DNA of 7,020 bases from an uncultured Chromatiaceae bacterium (GTDB lineage: Bacteria > Pseudomonadota > Gammaproteobacteria > Enterobacterales > Alteromonadaceae), in contig CAMLNG010000195.1 of assembly GCA_946481195.1 (NCBI GenBank), positions 1-7,020 of the forward strand, given 5' to 3'. The notes under the pieces were generated by a model. The model was not told the origin of the DNA. It searched no databases and worked only from the letters and a program-made list of their open reading frames with translations. The first letter of the stretch is position 1. Each line of letters opens with the position of its first letter. This document shows positions 1-5,639 of this stretch, one piece after another. Position numbers and translations under genes: made by a program.

Positions 1-135
1 GGTACCGGCCTGGGTTTATCGATTTCGCAAACGCTCATTCATCAGCATGGCGGCTGGATCGATTGCGACAGCTGGCCAGGCCGCACCGAATTCACTTTGT
101 ATTTACCGATTAGCGCAGAAGGAGCAAACCCATGA
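1..135 (+). CDS. glnL: Nitrogen regulation sensor kinase NtrB (GlnL), C-terminal fragment
   Basis: This is the last 44 codons of a gene that begins before the window, read in frame 1 to a TGA at 133-135. The fragment opens in the G2 nucleotide-binding box (GTGLGLSIS) of the HATPase_c domain. It then carries the NtrB-type ending, SWPGRTEF followed by LYLPI, which resembles the E. coli GlnL C terminus. NtrB phosphorylates or dephosphorylates NtrC in the cytoplasm according to the PII/nitrogen signal. Its stop overlaps the ntrC start as ATGA (132-135), so the two are translationally coupled. The sensor domain and phospho-histidine are outside the window. The fragment is short, but the downstream ntrC makes the identity secure. 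Confidence 0.93.
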   Translation, partial: GTGLGLSISQTLIHQHGGWIDCDSWPGRTEFTLYLPISAEGANP

Positions 136-1538
136 CGCAGAATGTCTGGATCATTGACGACGACAATTCCATTCGTTGGGTACTGGAAAAAGCCCTGTCG
201 CGCGCCGGAATTGTCTGCGAGAGTTATGCCTCTGCCGACCTGATGCTGCAGCGGCTGGAGTTTGACCAGCCCTCAGTAGTCGTCTCGGATATCAGAATGC
301 CGGGCACCGACGGCATGCAACTGCTGAGCAAACTGCAGGAGCTGGCACCCGAGCTGCCGGTCATTATTATGACTGCTCATTCGGACCTCGACAGTGCTGT
401 CAACGCTTTTAAACGTGGTGCTTTTGAATATCTGCCCAAACCTTTTGATGTCAACGAAGCGGTCGCACTGATTAGCCGGGCTCTGGAACATGCGAAGGCG
501 AAAAAACCGCGCGCCAGCACTGCAGCACCATCACACGTGCCGGAAATTATCGGCGAAGCGCCGGCGATGCAGGAAGTATTCCGCGCTATCGGTCGCTTGT
601 CCCGCTCCAGTATCAGTGTGCTGATCAATGGTCAGAGCGGTACCGGTAAAGAGCTGGTCGCCCATGCGCTGCACAAACACAGCCCAAGAGCTGAATCACC
701 GTTTATCGCGCTGAATATGGCTGCCATTCCGAAAGATTTAATTGAATCTGAATTGTTTGGCCATGAAAAAGGCGCTTTTACCGGCGCGGCGACTTTGCGC
801 AAAGGCCGCTTTGAGCAAGCGGATGGCGGCACTTTGTTTCTTGACGAAATCGGTGATATGCCACTGGACGTACAGACCCGTTTGCTGCGGGTATTAGCCG
901 ATGGTCAGTTTTACCGGGTCGGTGGTCATCAGGAAGTTAGTGTTGATGTGCGGATCATCGCGGCTACCCACCAGAACCTCGAACAGCTGGTGGCTGAAGG
1001 CAAATTCCGTGAAGATTTATTCCACCGCCTGAATGTGATCCGCATTCATATTCCGTCGCTGCGTGATCGCAAACAGGATATTCCGAAATTAACCCGGCAT
1101 TTCCTGGCGCAGGCAGCGCGGGAAATGAATGTCGAAGCCAAAGATTTAGCGCTGGAGACGGAGAAATTCCTGTCACAGCTCGACTGGCCGGGCAATGTAC
1201 GGCAACTGGAAAACACCTGTCGCTGGCTGACCGTGATGGCTTCTGGCAAACAAATTCTGTTGTCCGATTTACCGCCAGAGCTGACCAGCGCGCCAAAACC
1301 TGTGATCAGCAGCGGCGAGGGCCAGCATAGCTGGCAAGACTTATTAGCTCAGTGGGTCAGCCATAAACTGGCCACAGGCGCTGAAGATATTCTGGCTGAA
1401 GCCGGTCCGGAGTTTGAACGTATTGTACTAAAGCAAGCGCTACAGTTTACCCATGGCCACAAACAAGATGCCGCCAAACGCCTGGGCTGGGGCCGCAATA
1501 CGCTGACGCGTAAACTGAAAGAACTGGACATGGAATAA
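132..1538 (+). CDS. glnG: Nitrogen regulation response regulator NtrC (sigma-54 activator)
   Basis: This is a 468-residue protein; E. coli NtrC has 469. An N-terminal receiver (about 1-120) has the acidic pocket D9-D11, phospho-acceptor D53 and K103. The central AAA+ sigma-54 activation domain (about 138-370) has Walker A at 167-174 (GQSGTGKE), the sigma-54 contact loop GAFTGA at 214-219 and Walker B GGTLFLDE at 232-239. A Fis-type helix-turn-helix sits near the C terminus (about 437-465, ending [12 protein letters not shown]). Phosphorylated NtrC oligomerises at enhancers and remodels sigma-54 polymerase at nitrogen-assimilation promoters. The ATG start is supported by AAGGAG at 119-124, seven bases upstream, and by the ATGA overlap with glnL. 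The second residue of Walker A is Gln rather than the usual Glu. A strong hairpin terminator follows the gene. Confidence 0.98.
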   Translation: MTQNVWIIDDDNSIRWVLEKALSRAGIVCESYASADLMLQRLEFDQPSVVVSDIRMPGTDGMQLLSKLQELAPELPVIIMTAHSDLDSAVNAFKRGAFEYLPKPFDVNEAVALISRALEHAKAKKPRASTAAPSHVPEIIGEAPAMQEVFRAIGRLSRSSISVLINGQSGTGKELVAHALHKHSPRAESPFIALNMAAIPKDLIESELFGHEKGAFTGAATLRKGRFEQADGGTLFLDEIGDMPLDVQTRLLRVLADGQFYRVGGHQEVSVDVRIIAATHQNLEQLVAEGKFREDLFHRLNVIRIHIPSLRDRKQDIPKLTRHFLAQAAREMNVEAKDLALETEKFLSQLDWPGNVRQLENTCRWLTVMASGKQILLSDLPPELTSAPKPVISSGEGQHSWQDLLAQWVSHKLATGAEDILAEAGPEFERIVLKQALQFTHGHKQDAAKRLGWGRNTLTRKLKELDME

Positions 1539-1567
1539 GCCTGCTTTGGTGGTAGTTGCCTAAATAG

Positions 1568-1595
1568 AAAAACCGGGCGCCGGCCCGGTTTTTTT
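1568..1595. terminator. Rho-independent terminator after ntrC, probably bidirectional
   Basis: An 11-bp perfect stem pairs AAAAACCGGGC (1568-1578) with GCCCGGTTTTT (1583-1593) around the four-base loop GCCG. On the plus strand it runs into seven T residues (1589-1595), ending the glnL-ntrC transcript 30 bases after the ntrC stop. On the minus strand the five A residues of the 5' arm supply a T run, so it could also have ended the convergent CpxP-like transcript. A mobile-element-like insertion now lies between it and that gene. Confidence 0.92.
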
Positions 1596-1636
1596 ACCCA
1601 CGCTGTTTAAGATGCGGCAGAGTCGTCATCACTGAC

Positions 1637-1658
1637 TAGGGGCTGTTGACGTTTGGTG
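1637..1658 (+). repeat. Left terminal inverted repeat (with TA)
   Basis: This 22-base arm begins with the TA target dinucleotide and continues GGGGCTGTTGACGTTTGG. It is the perfect reverse complement of 1883-1904. Confidence 0.9.
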
Positions 1659-1667
1659 TTTGTTTTT

Positions 1668-1767
1668 GCAGCAGTTCGGCAGCTTTTTATGCAAGGCAGT
1701 GCGAGCGCCGTGTAGTTATTCTACACAAACGAGCACTAACGCCGCAGAAAGAGCTGCCAAACGCTGC
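1668..1767. repeat. Left internal hairpin arm of the MITE-like element
   Basis: Bases 1668-1687 pair with 1748-1767 (16 of 20 positions complementary, with a central GGCAGCT/AGCTGCC block). The arm closes on a perfect 6-bp hairpin, GTGTAG (1710-1715), loop TTATT, CTACAC (1721-1726). Between these, AGTGC-type segments also pair imperfectly. Confidence 0.7.
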
Positions 1768-1780
1768 CCTGCGGGTACGT

Positions 1781-1865
1781 TTGGTGGCGCTTTGGGCTTT
1801 GTCACTCGTTGCTCACATAGAATCACTATGCCACGCGCCTCGTTTCGCGCCCAAAACGCCACCAA
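1781..1865. repeat. Right internal hairpin arm of the MITE-like element
   Basis: TTGGTGGCGCTTTGGGC (1781-1797) pairs with 1849-1865 at 16 of 17 positions. Inside lies a second small perfect hairpin, CATAG (1816-1820), loop AATCA, CTATG (1826-1830). The base of this arm also echoes the TTTGGTG block of the terminal repeats. Confidence 0.72.
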
Positions 1866-1882
1866 CTCGAACAAAAATTAAT

Positions 1883-1904
1883 CACCAAACGTCAACAGCC
1901 CCTA
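1883..1904 (-). repeat. Right terminal inverted repeat (with TA)
   Basis: This is the perfect reverse complement of 1637-1658. Its outer edge (TA at 1903-1904) lies five bases from the stop codon of the CpxP-like gene (1910-1912). Confidence 0.9.
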
Positions 1905-1909
1905 CAACG

Positions 1910-2350
1910 TCAGTCGTCTTTCCCGGCCCGTTCCGCCATGCGTTCCCGCATTTTCACCATTCGCTCATCCAGCTTGGTTTTTTGTTCATCGGTCAACAGT
2001 GCCCGGATCTGATGCTGCAGCTTCAGCCGTTCAAGCTGTTGTTCCAGCATAGTGTTTTGCTGTTTCTCCAGAAGTAAACGCGCGGCCGCTTCATCAAACT
2101 GCTCGGCTTTGACCAGTGCCTGCATCGCATCATGATGCTGCTGCATGGCCGCCAGGTCTGGTTTTTCAGCTTTGCTGGCTGCTACCAGTGCCCGGATCTG
2201 TTCGCGCTGCGCATCGGTCAGATCAAGACCTTTTAACATTCGTGTGGCGCCGTCACCGCCGTGTGGACCATGGCCGGCAAAAGCAGGTTGCGTCAGTAAC
2301 AATGCAGCACCGAATAAAGCGGGTAAAACTAAGATTTTTAAAGCTTTCAT
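1910..2350 (-). CDS. cpxP: CpxP/Spy-family periplasmic LTXXQ stress protein
   Basis: This 146-residue protein has a clear Sec signal peptide (MKALK, hydrophobic core, AFA cleavage near residue 25), so it should act in the periplasm. The mature part opens with a His/Gly-rich stretch (GHGPHGGDG, 26-34). It then has two LTXXQ motifs, LTDAQ at 44-48 and LTDEQ at 119-123, set in long charged amphipathic helices, the signature of the CpxP/Spy/ZraP fold. CpxP proteins bind misfolded periplasmic proteins and hold CpxA inactive. The gene is divergent from cpxR across a region with CpxR-like boxes, the same arrangement as E. coli cpxP-cpxRA, which supports a CpxP role over Spy. The ATG is preceded by GGAGAG about five bases upstream. 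An inserted MITE-like element begins five bases beyond the stop. Family assignment is strong; the exact symbol rests on context. Confidence 0.88.
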   Translation of the reverse strand: MKALKILVLPALFGAALLLTQPAFAGHGPHGGDGATRMLKGLDLTDAQREQIRALVAASKAEKPDLAAMQQHHDAMQALVKAEQFDEAAARLLLEKQQNTMLEQQLERLKLQHQIRALLTDEQKTKLDERMVKMRERMAERAGKDD

Positions 2351-2422
2351 TTGTACTCTCCGTCAGTTCAGACATTACAAACAGGGGTCTGTTTTGTATG
2401 ATGCAAGCATAAGCGCTTGGCT

Positions 2423-2460
2423 GCAAAGCAACGCAAAGCTGCGGTAAAGGTTTGGTAAAG
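2423..2460 (+). promoter_or_regulatory. Array of four CpxR-box half-sites
   Basis: Four direct repeats are seen: GCAAAG at 2423-2428 and 2433-2438, and GTAAAG at 2444-2449 and 2455-2460. Start-to-start spacings are 10, 11 and 11 bases, so all lie on one helix face. The two GTAAA units separated by six bases match the known CpxR recognition pattern GTAAA-N4-8-GTAAA. The array sits between the divergent CpxP-like gene and cpxR and ends just upstream of a plausible cpxR -35, consistent with CpxR controlling both. Binding itself is inferred. Confidence 0.78.
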
Positions 2461-2464
2461 ACTG

Positions 2465-2492
2465 TTGTCCGGCCATGTCAGCTGCTTACACT
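2465..2492 (+). promoter_or_regulatory. Candidate sigma-70 promoter for cpxRA-pldB
   Basis: TTGTCC (2465-2470, 4 of 6 matches to TTGACA) is followed after 16 bases by TACACT (2487-2492, 4 of 6 matches to TATAAT). The last CpxR half-site ends four bases before the -35, a normal position for an activator. The leader would be about 45 bases long. A second -10-like hexamer, TATATT (2518-2523), lacks a good -35. No convincing promoter for the opposite strand could be fixed by eye. Confidence 0.42.
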
Positions 2493-2545
2493 GCACACAA
2501 GGCCACTATGGTTTGAATATATTGCTGTAGCGAAGAGGGTTTTAG

Positions 2546-3241
2546 ATGCAACATCCGAATATTCTGCTGATTGACGACGATGCTGAGTTAAGCCAGCTGG
2601 TCACCGACTATCTGACGCTGGACGGTTTCAGCCTCGACCATGCGGCAGATGGCATCAAGGGCCTGCAAAAAGCACAAACTGGCAGCTATCAGCTGATTTT
2701 ACTCGACATTATGCTGCCAGGACTCGACGGCTTATCACTGCTGCGTCAGCTGCGCCAGACCAGCTATTGTCCGGTGCTGATGCTGACGGCGCGCGGTGAT
2801 GACATTGACCGCATTCTGGGTTTAGAACTGGGCGCAGATGATTATCTGGCCAAGCCTTTTAATCCACGCGAATTGAGTGCCCGGGTGCGCGCCATTCTGC
2901 GCCGGGTCGAATTGGCGCAGCAACCTTCGCACCAACAAGTACCGCTGCTGGAACTCAACGGCGTCGCGCTGAACCGGCAAAACCGGCAAGTGCATTGTGA
3001 AGGCCAAGGCATTGTCCTGACCGCCACCGAGTTTCAATTGCTGGAGTATCTGATGCATCACGCCGGCCGGGTGGTCAGCAAAGAAGAGCTCAGCAAAGAA
3101 GTCATGGGCCGGGTGCTGCAGCAATATGATCGTAGTCTGGACATGCATGTCAGCAATATCCGGAAAAAACTGGCACAAGGTGCCAGTAATGAAAAAATCC
3201 AGACGCTGCGCGGCAGCGGCTATTTGTTTCTGGAGCGCTGA
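2546..3241 (+). CDS. cpxR: Envelope stress response regulator CpxR (OmpR/PhoB family)
   Basis: This is a 231-residue regulator; E. coli CpxR has 232. The receiver (about 4-118) has acidic residues D10-D12, phospho-acceptor D54, T81 and K103. The stretch GLELGADDYL, then KPFN and RAILRR, is characteristic of CpxR. The C-terminal winged helix (about 130-229) has TATEFQLLEYL, SLDMHVSNIRKKL and the terminal LRGSGYLF wing. When phosphorylated by CpxA it binds tandem GTAAA sites and controls envelope protein-folding and stress genes. The ATG start has AGAGGG upstream (about 2534-2539). Its TGA shares one base with the cpxA ATG (TGATG, 3239-3243), so the two are coupled. Divergent CpxP-like and downstream CpxA genes make the assignment firm. 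Confidence 0.95.
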   Translation: MQHPNILLIDDDAELSQLVTDYLTLDGFSLDHAADGIKGLQKAQTGSYQLILLDIMLPGLDGLSLLRQLRQTSYCPVLMLTARGDDIDRILGLELGADDYLAKPFNPRELSARVRAILRRVELAQQPSHQQVPLLELNGVALNRQNRQVHCEGQGIVLTATEFQLLEYLMHHAGRVVSKEELSKEVMGRVLQQYDRSLDMHVSNIRKKLAQGASNEKIQTLRGSGYLFLER

Positions 3242-4632
3242 TGCAACTGAACTGGGTCAATCCGTGGCGTTATCTGGCATTCCGGCTGTTCAGCTGGTTC
3301 TGGCTGGTGTTAATTATCACTATCGCCTCGGCCTGGCTGTTGGCAAAAGCCTTTCTCGACGACACTGTGATCCGGCGGCTGCCACCCGGTGTGCATGAGC
3401 AGGCCGAGCGGATGTTGCATAGCCTGCAACGTTTTGACAGTGTGGACGACCTGTTAAAGCGGCTGAACCGGCGGGAGAACAATCGCTGGTTACTGGTGGA
3501 CCCGGTCAGTCAGCGCATTCTGAATGCGCATATTCTGCCACGGGGTTTTGACCAGAGCTGGCTGACTGAGCTTTCCCAATTCGAAAAACCCCGTTTGTTC
3601 CTGCACCGGCACATCAGCCTGGCCGGGCCGTTTTTTGTCCGGCTTAATGGCCAGCCTCTGGTGTTGTATCAGCAGCAACCAAGGCCGGAAAAGCACGGCT
3701 TGCTCGGGTTGGCGCAATTGCCGGAACTGACGATTCCGCTGTTATTCTTATTGGTGTCAGCATTGGCCAGTATCGGCCTGGCACTGACCATCACCCGGCC
3801 ACTGCGTCAGCTGCAACAACAGAGCCTGCAATTTGCCGGCGGTGACTTAACCAGCCGGGTGCAACAAGCCGCAAAGCGCAGTGATGAAATTGGCGAACTG
3901 GCGCGGGGTTTTAATACCATGGCGAGCCAAATCGGCGCTTTACTACAAAACCAGCAACGGTTGCTGCGGGACATTTCCCACGAGTTGCGTTCTCCACTGA
4001 CCCGCGCCCAGCTTGCGATCGCACTGGAACAACGTCAGGGCGGCGGTAGCCAGCTGCCCCGGTTATCACAGGAACTGGATAAAATTGACAGTATGCTGGA
4101 CGAGCTGCTGACCTTTAGCCGCCTCGACGCTGGTCAATACCAGCTGCAGTTGCAAGATATTGATCTGGTTGAATTACTGGAAGAAATTATTCAGGTTAAT
4201 CAGATTGAAGCGGTACCAAAACAGCAGCAGCTGGAGCTCAAGGCGCCGGCCCAGTGTCTGGCGGAAGCCGACAGCCGTTTGTTGGCGCGCGCGATAGAGA
4301 ACGTACTGCGCAACGCGATCAAATATAGTCCGGTTGGCTCGCGGGTGCTGTTATCGCTACAACTGGAGGCCGGTCAGGTCCGGATTTGTGTGTCCGACCA
4401 GGGCCCCGGCATTCCGCCGACTGCTCTGCAGGCGATTTTTGAGCCGTTTTACCGCGTGTCGGATGCCCGTACCGCTGGCGCCGGTGGGACCGGCCTTGGT
4501 CTGGCTATCGCCGCGCAAGCGATGAAACAACATCAGGGCCAAATCAGTGCGCAAAACCTGCATCAGGGTGATACAGTCTGTGGCCTGCAGATTTGCCTGC
4601 AGTTACCCCAGCATCAGGAGCAGGTTGTTTGA
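3241..4632 (+). CDS. cpxA: Envelope stress sensor histidine kinase CpxA
   Basis: This is a 463-residue inner-membrane kinase; E. coli CpxA has 457. Transmembrane segment 1 is about residues 13-37. A periplasmic sensor (about 38-162) contains LAGPFFVR, matching the CpxA LVGPFSVR segment. Transmembrane segment 2 (about 163-185) is followed by a HAMP linker to about 237. The HisKA box DISHELRSPLTR carries the phospho-histidine H247. The HATPase domain shows N354/N358, DQGPG (386-390), FEPFYR (400-405) and GGTGLGLA (415-422). It phosphorylates CpxR under envelope stress and dephosphorylates it otherwise, with CpxP as periplasmic inhibitor in E. coli. It starts one base inside the cpxR stop, and its own TGA overlaps the TTG start of pldB, placing all three genes in one operon. 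Confidence 0.94.
   Translation: MQLNWVNPWRYLAFRLFSWFWLVLIITIASAWLLAKAFLDDTVIRRLPPGVHEQAERMLHSLQRFDSVDDLLKRLNRRENNRWLLVDPVSQRILNAHILPRGFDQSWLTELSQFEKPRLFLHRHISLAGPFFVRLNGQPLVLYQQQPRPEKHGLLGLAQLPELTIPLLFLLVSALASIGLALTITRPLRQLQQQSLQFAGGDLTSRVQQAAKRSDEIGELARGFNTMASQIGALLQNQQRLLRDISHELRSPLTRAQLAIALEQRQGGGSQLPRLSQELDKIDSMLDELLTFSRLDAGQYQLQLQDIDLVELLEEIIQVNQIEAVPKQQQLELKAPAQCLAEADSRLLARAIENVLRNAIKYSPVGSRVLLSLQLEAGQVRICVSDQGPGIPPTALQAIFEPFYRVSDARTAGAGGTGLGLAIAAQAMKQHQGQISAQNLHQGDTVCGLQICLQLPQHQEQVV
4616..4620 (+). promoter_or_regulatory. Ribosome binding site deciding the pldB start
   Basis: AGGAG lies eight bases before the TTG at 4629, which overlaps the cpxA stop as TTGA (4629-4632). No comparable site precedes the longer alternative TTG at 4593, which would give 12 extra residues inside cpxA. 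Confidence 0.75.
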
Positions 4633-5639
4633 AGTACTTTCCACCGCTGCAGGCACAATTCTGTGCCAGCGACATTGCGACGCCTTCAGTAAGTCAGAAG
4701 CTGGACCAATACTGGCAGCAATTCAGCCGTATTGAACTGACCGGTCGGGATGGCGTGCGTTTTTGCCTGTACAGCAAAACAACTTTACCAGCTTGGCGCA
4801 AGCCAGCTGCGGCTTTACTGCTGGTACCGGGGCGCATTGAAGCGGCGCATAAATATGCCGAACTGGCGCAGGATGCTTTGTGCAGTGGGTATCAGGTATT
4901 TGTACTGGACCATCGTGGTCAGGGCCTGGCGCAGCGCCCGACGCCTGATCCACAGTTGGGGGATGTCAGCGATTTCCAGTTATATGTTGACGACCTGACG
5001 CTGGCCATCAGCCATATCCGCAGCCAAACCGACCTGCCGATGCTGGCGTTAGCCCATTCGATGGGGGGCGCCATCTTGTATCGTTACCTGCAAACCACGG
5101 CGTTGCCACTGGTCGATGCCGCTGTGTTCAGTGCGCCAATGTTTGGCATTCCGGCCGGACCTGTGCCGGCAGCAGCGGCATTGCTCGCCAGACTGATGCA
5201 TCAGCTAAACCGGTGCTGCAGTAAATATGGCTGGTTTGTGCCGGGGCAGACGCGTTATCAGTCAAAGCCGTTTGCCGGCAATGATTTAACCAATAGCGCT
5301 GAACGTTATCAGTGGTTTCGTCAGTTGTATCAACAGTATCCGGCGTATCAGCTCGGTGGTGTCAGTTGGGCCTGGCTTGATGCGGCACTGCGCGCCTGTG
5401 CGCAGATCCGCGAGGGCCGCCGGCCATCGCTGCCGATGTTGATCCTGCAGGCGGGCGCGGATACCGTCGTGGCAAACAGCGCCCAGAATAGGCTGGCGCA
5501 GCAACAAGGTATTGCATTGCAGCAAATTCCCGGTGCCAGACACGAACTACTGGCCGGTACTGACACCGAGCGGGAACAAGTGTTCAGCCTGATGAATCAG
5601 TGGCTGGTGCAGCATGCGACGACGGGTCCGGATGAATAA
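4629..5639 (+). CDS. pldB: PldB-like lysophospholipase (alpha/beta hydrolase)
   Basis: This is 336 residues from the TTG at 4629; E. coli PldB has 340. The core reads VPGRIEAAHKYAELA (66-80), DHRGQG (94-99), YVDDL (119-123), the nucleophile motif AHSMGG with S144, SAPMFGI (168-174) and NDLTNS (218-223). All are PldB-type. The probable catalytic Asp is D278 (GADTVV) and His is H305 (GARHELL). PldB (lysophospholipase L2) releases fatty acid from lysophospholipids and transfers acyl groups to phosphatidylglycerol, at the cytoplasmic face of the inner membrane. No signal peptide is seen. Start choice follows AGGAG at 4616-4620 and the TTGA overlap with cpxA. Cotranscription with cpxRA suggests lysolipid clearance is tied to envelope stress, which is an inference. 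Its last 56 bases overlap the convergent fieF. Another serine hydrolase of this superfamily is possible but less likely. Confidence 0.87.
   Translation: MKYFPPLQAQFCASDIATPSVSQKLDQYWQQFSRIELTGRDGVRFCLYSKTTLPAWRKPAAALLLVPGRIEAAHKYAELAQDALCSGYQVFVLDHRGQGLAQRPTPDPQLGDVSDFQLYVDDLTLAISHIRSQTDLPMLALAHSMGGAILYRYLQTTALPLVDAAVFSAPMFGIPAGPVPAAAALLARLMHQLNRCCSKYGWFVPGQTRYQSKPFAGNDLTNSAERYQWFRQLYQQYPAYQLGGVSWAWLDAALRACAQIREGRRPSLPMLILQAGADTVVANSAQNRLAQQQGIALQQIPGARHELLAGTDTEREQVFSLMNQWLVQHATTGPDE

Larger units (their letters stand above)
1639..1902. mobile_element. 264-bp MITE-like element with perfect terminal inverted repeats
   Basis: The ends are inverted copies starting GGGGCTGTTGACGTTTGG. Including the flanking TA, 22 bases match perfectly (1637-1658 against 1883-1904), and weaker similarity continues inward. 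The element is flanked by TA on both sides (1637-1638 and 1903-1904), and the repeat can be read as CTA, which looks like a target-site duplication. Two frames stay open across it, but they have no ribosome binding site or recognisable domain and run into the neighbouring gene antisense, so I regard it as non-coding. The interior consists of two long imperfect hairpins. TA duplication suggests mobilisation by an IS630/Tc1-mariner-like or an IS5-family transposase supplied elsewhere; the family is not determinable here. It lies between the shared terminator and the stop codon of the CpxP-like gene. Confidence 0.82.

Noticed and set aside
1..6. GGTACC (KpnI site) exactly at the window edge, suggesting a cloning boundary
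   Set aside because: These bases encode the conserved Gly-Thr of the GlnL G2 box in frame, so natural sequence explains them.
1646..2077. Open frame of 143 codons on the plus strand (and a second of 73 codons from 1660)
   Set aside because: Both begin inside the left terminal repeat, cross the palindromic element, lack a ribosome binding site and recognisable domain; the longer one continues antisense through the well-supported CpxP-like gene.
2401..2418. Palindromes ATGCAAGCAT and AAGCGCTT near the CpxP-like promoter
   Set aside because: They are short and match no operator I can name; possibly part of the promoter but not supportable alone.
3170..3186. Perfect 7-bp hairpin CTGGCAC-AAG-GTGCCAG
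   Set aside because: It lies within the conserved winged-helix coding part of cpxR and is not followed by a T run, so it is unlikely to be a terminator; probably codon-driven coincidence.
4593..4628. Longer pldB start at TTG 4593
   Set aside because: It adds 12 residues overlapping cpxA with no ribosome binding site, whereas TTG 4629 has AGGAG eight bases upstream and a TTGA overlap with the cpxA stop.
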